A stretch of DNA of 5,294 bases from Pseudomonadota bacterium (GTDB lineage: Bacteria > Pseudomonadota > Alphaproteobacteria > Rhizobiales > Methylopilaceae): the NCBI GenBank assembly GCA_023430145.1, contig JAEZCD010000199.1, positions 1-5,294 of the forward strand, written 5' to 3'. The notes beneath the pieces were generated by a model. That model was given only the letters and a program-made list of their open reading frames with translations. It was not told the origin of the DNA and ran no database searches. This document shows positions 1-5,294 of this stretch, piece after piece (position 1 is the first letter of the stretch; each line of letters begins with the position of its first letter). A program made the translations under genes and the position numbers.

Positions 1-68
1 GCGCCGCAGGGCGCCGGGTCGGGTGGGGTGACAGCGCCGGGCCTCTCGCTCCGAGGGATGAGGAAGAC

Positions 69-152
69 CGTAGCCCGGGTGAGCGCAGCGAACCCGGGAC
101 GGCATCGCCGCGCGAAAAAGACCCGGATTGCGCTCCGCTTATCCGGGCTACG
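69..152. repeat. REP-like pair of inverted palindromic hairpins
   Basis: Two related hairpin units face each other. The left unit (69-98) begins CGTAGCCCGGGT and its stem is CCCGGGT at 74-80 paired with ACCCGGG at 92-98. The right unit (122-152) ends ATCCGGGCTACG and its stem is CCCGGAT at 122-128 paired with ATCCGGG at 141-147. Reverse-complemented, the right unit matches the left at most positions, so the whole is a large imperfect palindrome around a 23-bp spacer. Sequences of the form GTAGCCCGG...CCGGG are common dispersed intergenic repeats in Proteobacteria (from general knowledge). It lies just upstream of the frameshifted gene at 201 and encodes nothing evident. It could act as a transcription barrier or mRNA-stabilising structure; that is inference. 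Confidence 0.8.
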
Positions 153-200
153 CTTGCTGGTCAACCGCGATAGGATCAGGCAGGATGGAAATAACCCAAG

Positions 201-1135
201 ATGCTGGAGAGCTTCGTGCCGACCGCAGCATTATTTCGCTCGCCGTGCGATTTTGCCCGTCGTATGCCAGAGATGGTGTCTTACTTCCTATCTCTTGAAG
301 AAACTGTTGGACGTCGATTTCGTGAAGATACTATAAGCGATGCCATTGTGGCAACACTGTTAGATATTGGCGGTCGTAACGTCGTCGTCCTTACCCCAGA
401 TGAAAAACAACTGGCAGCGATTTTGATGTTATCATTTTAGATTTATCAAAATCTGAGGCAATACAATATAGAATTCAAGCAAAAAGGCTATTTACCCACC
501 ACAGCAAGTGGGAAATGGGATCTTACCGAGAGATAACGCATCCGAATGGTAGCGGAAAACAATCATCCACACTAATTAGATCTTCCGCTCATGAGAAGAT
601 ACCGACTGTACCTCTGTATGCGTTCTACAATCCAGAATCAGTTTGTCATTTATCATCGGGAGCTATTAGAGGTGTTGAGTTGGCGGATGCCAGATACGTG
701 AGTCACGTCGTACAAGCTCTAGTGAAAGCGAAGCCGAAGAGATTGCCATTTAAGAGAATTGGTTATCTTCGTTATCTATTTTTTCCCGTCTCCACCACTT
801 TTTGCGAACAGCCCGAGCCGGCCGATAGCGGAGGCGGAGCGATCATCACGCCACGCGCATCGCTGGCGGCGGTCGAAAGAGAGATTTCCATTCGGAAGCC
901 CCCTCCTCCACCTCCGCCTATTGGAACACTGCTCACAATGCATCGATCGGAGGAACCGAGATCGATACCTCCACCTGAGCCAGACGGCACTGAGCCAGAC
1001 GGCACGCCCAAAGTTTCGCGCGATCTTCGCGTCGAACTTCCCGCGGTCATCCGCCGAGCAATTGAGCGACGCGGCGAGCGCGTGATCCGTCGTGAGTTGC
1101 GGCGACCAAAGGTCGTGCTCTTCTCTGGAGAGTGA
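201..1135 (+). pseudogene. Frameshifted DUF6615-like protein, possible PD-(D/E)XK nuclease fold
   Basis: Two overlapping frames make one protein. The first runs 201-440. The second is open from 404, covers an ATG at 515 and ends with TGA at 1133-1135. Adding one A to the A5 run at 403-407 joins them, reading DEKTTGSDFDVIIL, for about 311 residues. The segments CDFARRMPE, TGSDFD, YRIQAKRLF, HPNGSGKQ, PLYAFYNPES and YLFFPVS resemble, from memory, the uncharacterised DUF6615 family. An acidic helix (REDTISDAIVATLL), then SDFD (416-427), then QAK (476-484), fits the spacing of a PD-(D/E)XK core with a Q-x-K variant, so a nuclease role is conceivable but unproven. The C-terminal third is proline-rich (seven prolines near 898-918), contains an EPDGT duplication, and ends in a basic helix and PKVVLFSGE. 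The start at 201 is uncertain: no good ribosome binding site is visible, and in-frame ATG 264 would lose family-like sequence. The middle is far more AT-rich than mfd, suggesting transfer. It may be a true pseudogene, a sequencing indel or programmed slippage. Confidence 0.62.
976..1005 (+). repeat. Perfect 15-bp tandem duplication, in frame
   Basis: TGAGCCAGACGGCAC occurs twice back to back (976-990 and 991-1005). In the downstream frame of the frameshifted gene it encodes EPDGT twice, just after a proline-rich stretch. Being a multiple of three it does not disturb the frame. It looks like a recent slippage duplication in a disordered linker. Confidence 0.9.
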
Positions 1136-1143
1136 CCCGGCCA

Positions 1144-4802
<3,659 letters not shown>

Positions 4803-4806
<4 letters not shown>

Positions 4807-5099
4807 GGCGTGCGGCTCGAGGAGGAGACGGAGAAGCTGCGGATGCGGGCGAAGAGGTCGGTGTCGTAGGTCTCGGGCACCGCGGCCGTGCCGAGCACCC
4901 AAGCGAGAAGGTCGGGGTCCGGCACGTCCATCAGCGCCTCGAGCGTGTCGAGATCGGGCTCGGCGAGCGTTTCGATCTCGGCGTCGGCGAAGCGGCCGAG
5001 GACGAGATCCATCTCGCGCGTGCCGCGATGCCAGGCGCGGAAGAGGATGCGGCGGCGACGGAGCGGCAGTCCCTCGCTCGATCGCGTCGTGCCGGTCAT
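4803..5099 (-). CDS. sdhE: FAD assembly factor SdhE (Sdh5/DUF339 family)
   Basis: This encodes a small soluble protein of 98 residues, a normal length for the family, which promotes covalent attachment of FAD to the flavoprotein subunit of succinate dehydrogenase (complex II) and of fumarate reductase where present. The family signature is visible: LRRRRILFRAWHRGTREMD (residues 13-31) contains the conserved RGxxE (R25, G26, E29) that contacts the flavoprotein. LGRFADAEIETL, LDTLEALMDVPDPDLLAWVLG and the C-terminal DLFARIRSF complete the five-helix fold. ATG 5099 is chosen because GGGAG (5106-5110) lies six bases upstream and the family motif then sits near residue 13; an in-frame ATG at 5174 would add 25 residues without family character. 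It is the first gene of an operon with mfd, its TGA lying inside the mfd GTG start as GTGA. Confidence 0.94.
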
Positions 5100-5105
5100 A
5101 TGGGG

Positions 5106-5110
5106 CTCCC
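5106..5110 (-). promoter_or_regulatory. Ribosome binding site of sdhE
   Basis: GGGAG on the minus strand lies six bases before ATG 5099. It decides the start of sdhE over the in-frame ATG at 5174. Confidence 0.65.
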
Positions 5111-5155
5111 GGGAACGTTCCGACAGGGTTCGCGCGGACGGCGCGCATGCAAAGA

Positions 5156-5167
5156 CGCCCGCGGGCG
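5156..5167. other. Perfect 12-bp palindrome upstream of sdhE
   Basis: CGCCCGCGGGCG is a perfect palindrome in the sdhE leader region, about 57 bases before the start codon, flanked by A/T on both sides (AAAGA and AAAACA). It could be a dimeric-regulator operator, or the two-fold symmetry may be chance in GC-rich DNA. No promoter boxes were recognised with confidence in 5100-5236. Confidence 0.3.
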
Positions 5168-5236
5168 AAAACACGCGGGGTGGCGCGCTGTCCTAGCAGG
5201 CCGGCGAGGTGATGTCAGCGCGGCGGACTAGAGCGG

Positions 5237-5294
5237 ATGAGCGGGGCGGATGCGGGCCGCCCGTTCCCCGCGGGGGGCGTGCCCGGGTTGGGGG
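5237..5294 (+). CDS. Possible 5' end of a divergent gene, perhaps recG
   Basis: An ATG at 5237 opens a frame that runs off the window after 19 codons and reads MSGADAGRPFPAGGVPGLG. The ending FPAGGVPGLG faintly recalls the start of RecG helicases, where a segment like LFAPLxxLPGVGP precedes the wedge domain, and recG is often found near sdhE-mfd in alphaproteobacteria (from memory). Against it, there is no convincing ribosome binding site, and an ATG at 5249 in another frame also stays open to the window end. The fragment is too short to identify, so no gene symbol is given. Confidence 0.25.
   Translation, partial: MSGADAGRPFPAGGVPGLG

Noticed and set aside
28..336. A small + strand frame at the left edge
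   Set aside because: It runs through the REP-like hairpins and overlaps the better-supported gene start at 201; its product has no recognisable features.
1103..1132. A rho-independent terminator for mfd or the convergent gene
   Set aside because: The hairpin has only a 5-bp stem and no following T run on either strand.
4807..5148. An extended start for mfd at ATG 5148
   Set aside because: The extra 114 codons overlap sdhE in another frame and give an arginine-rich string unlike any Mfd N-terminus. The GTG at 4806 fits both the family and the operon overlap.
5100..5174. An earlier start for sdhE at ATG 5174
   Set aside because: It adds 25 residues without family character, whereas ATG 5099 has a GGGAG ribosome binding site and gives the usual length.
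5212..5294. A + strand start at ATG 5212 preceded by GAGGT
   Set aside because: The GAGGT is only one base from the ATG, too close to act, and the frame gives an arginine- and glycine-rich string.

Overview
The window comes from a GC-rich alphaproteobacterium, most likely of the Rhizobiales/Hyphomicrobiales. The pointers are the sdhE-mfd gene pair, the alphaproteobacterial style of both proteins, the very high G+C of the coding sequence (43 of 60 bases in 2641-2700) and two families of palindromic repeats of the kind scattered through such genomes.

Layout. 1-200 has no supported gene but carries two inverted copies of a REP-like hairpin (69-152). 201-1135 (+) holds the remains of one gene, split by a one-base frameshift near 403-410. 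Rejoined, it encodes about 311 residues resembling uncharacterised DUF6615-type proteins. Its middle is strikingly AT-rich (15 G/C of 60 in 421-480), and it shows a possible PD-(D/E)XK nuclease signature. 1144-4806 (-) is mfd, the transcription-repair coupling factor, complete and with all helicase and translocase motifs. 4803-5099 (-) is sdhE, the succinate dehydrogenase flavinylation factor; it is upstream of mfd and overlaps it by four bases. 5100-5236 is probably the promoter region of that operon. At 5237 (+) a reading frame opens that may be the first 19 codons of a divergent gene, possibly recG (weak).

How the genes relate. sdhE and mfd form a two-gene operon with a GTGA stop/start overlap, so mfd is probably translated by coupling to sdhE. 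Their functions (complex II assembly and transcription-coupled repair) are not obviously linked. The frameshifted gene converges on mfd with only 8 bp between the stop codons and looks like an acquired accessory gene.

The most unusual observation is a palindromic repeat of about 127 bp (3571-3697) lying in frame inside mfd. It adds roughly 40-50 residues of low-complexity sequence to the linker between the UvrB-like N-terminal module and domain D3 and leaves the reading frame open. This resembles the way Rickettsia palindromic elements sit within protein genes.
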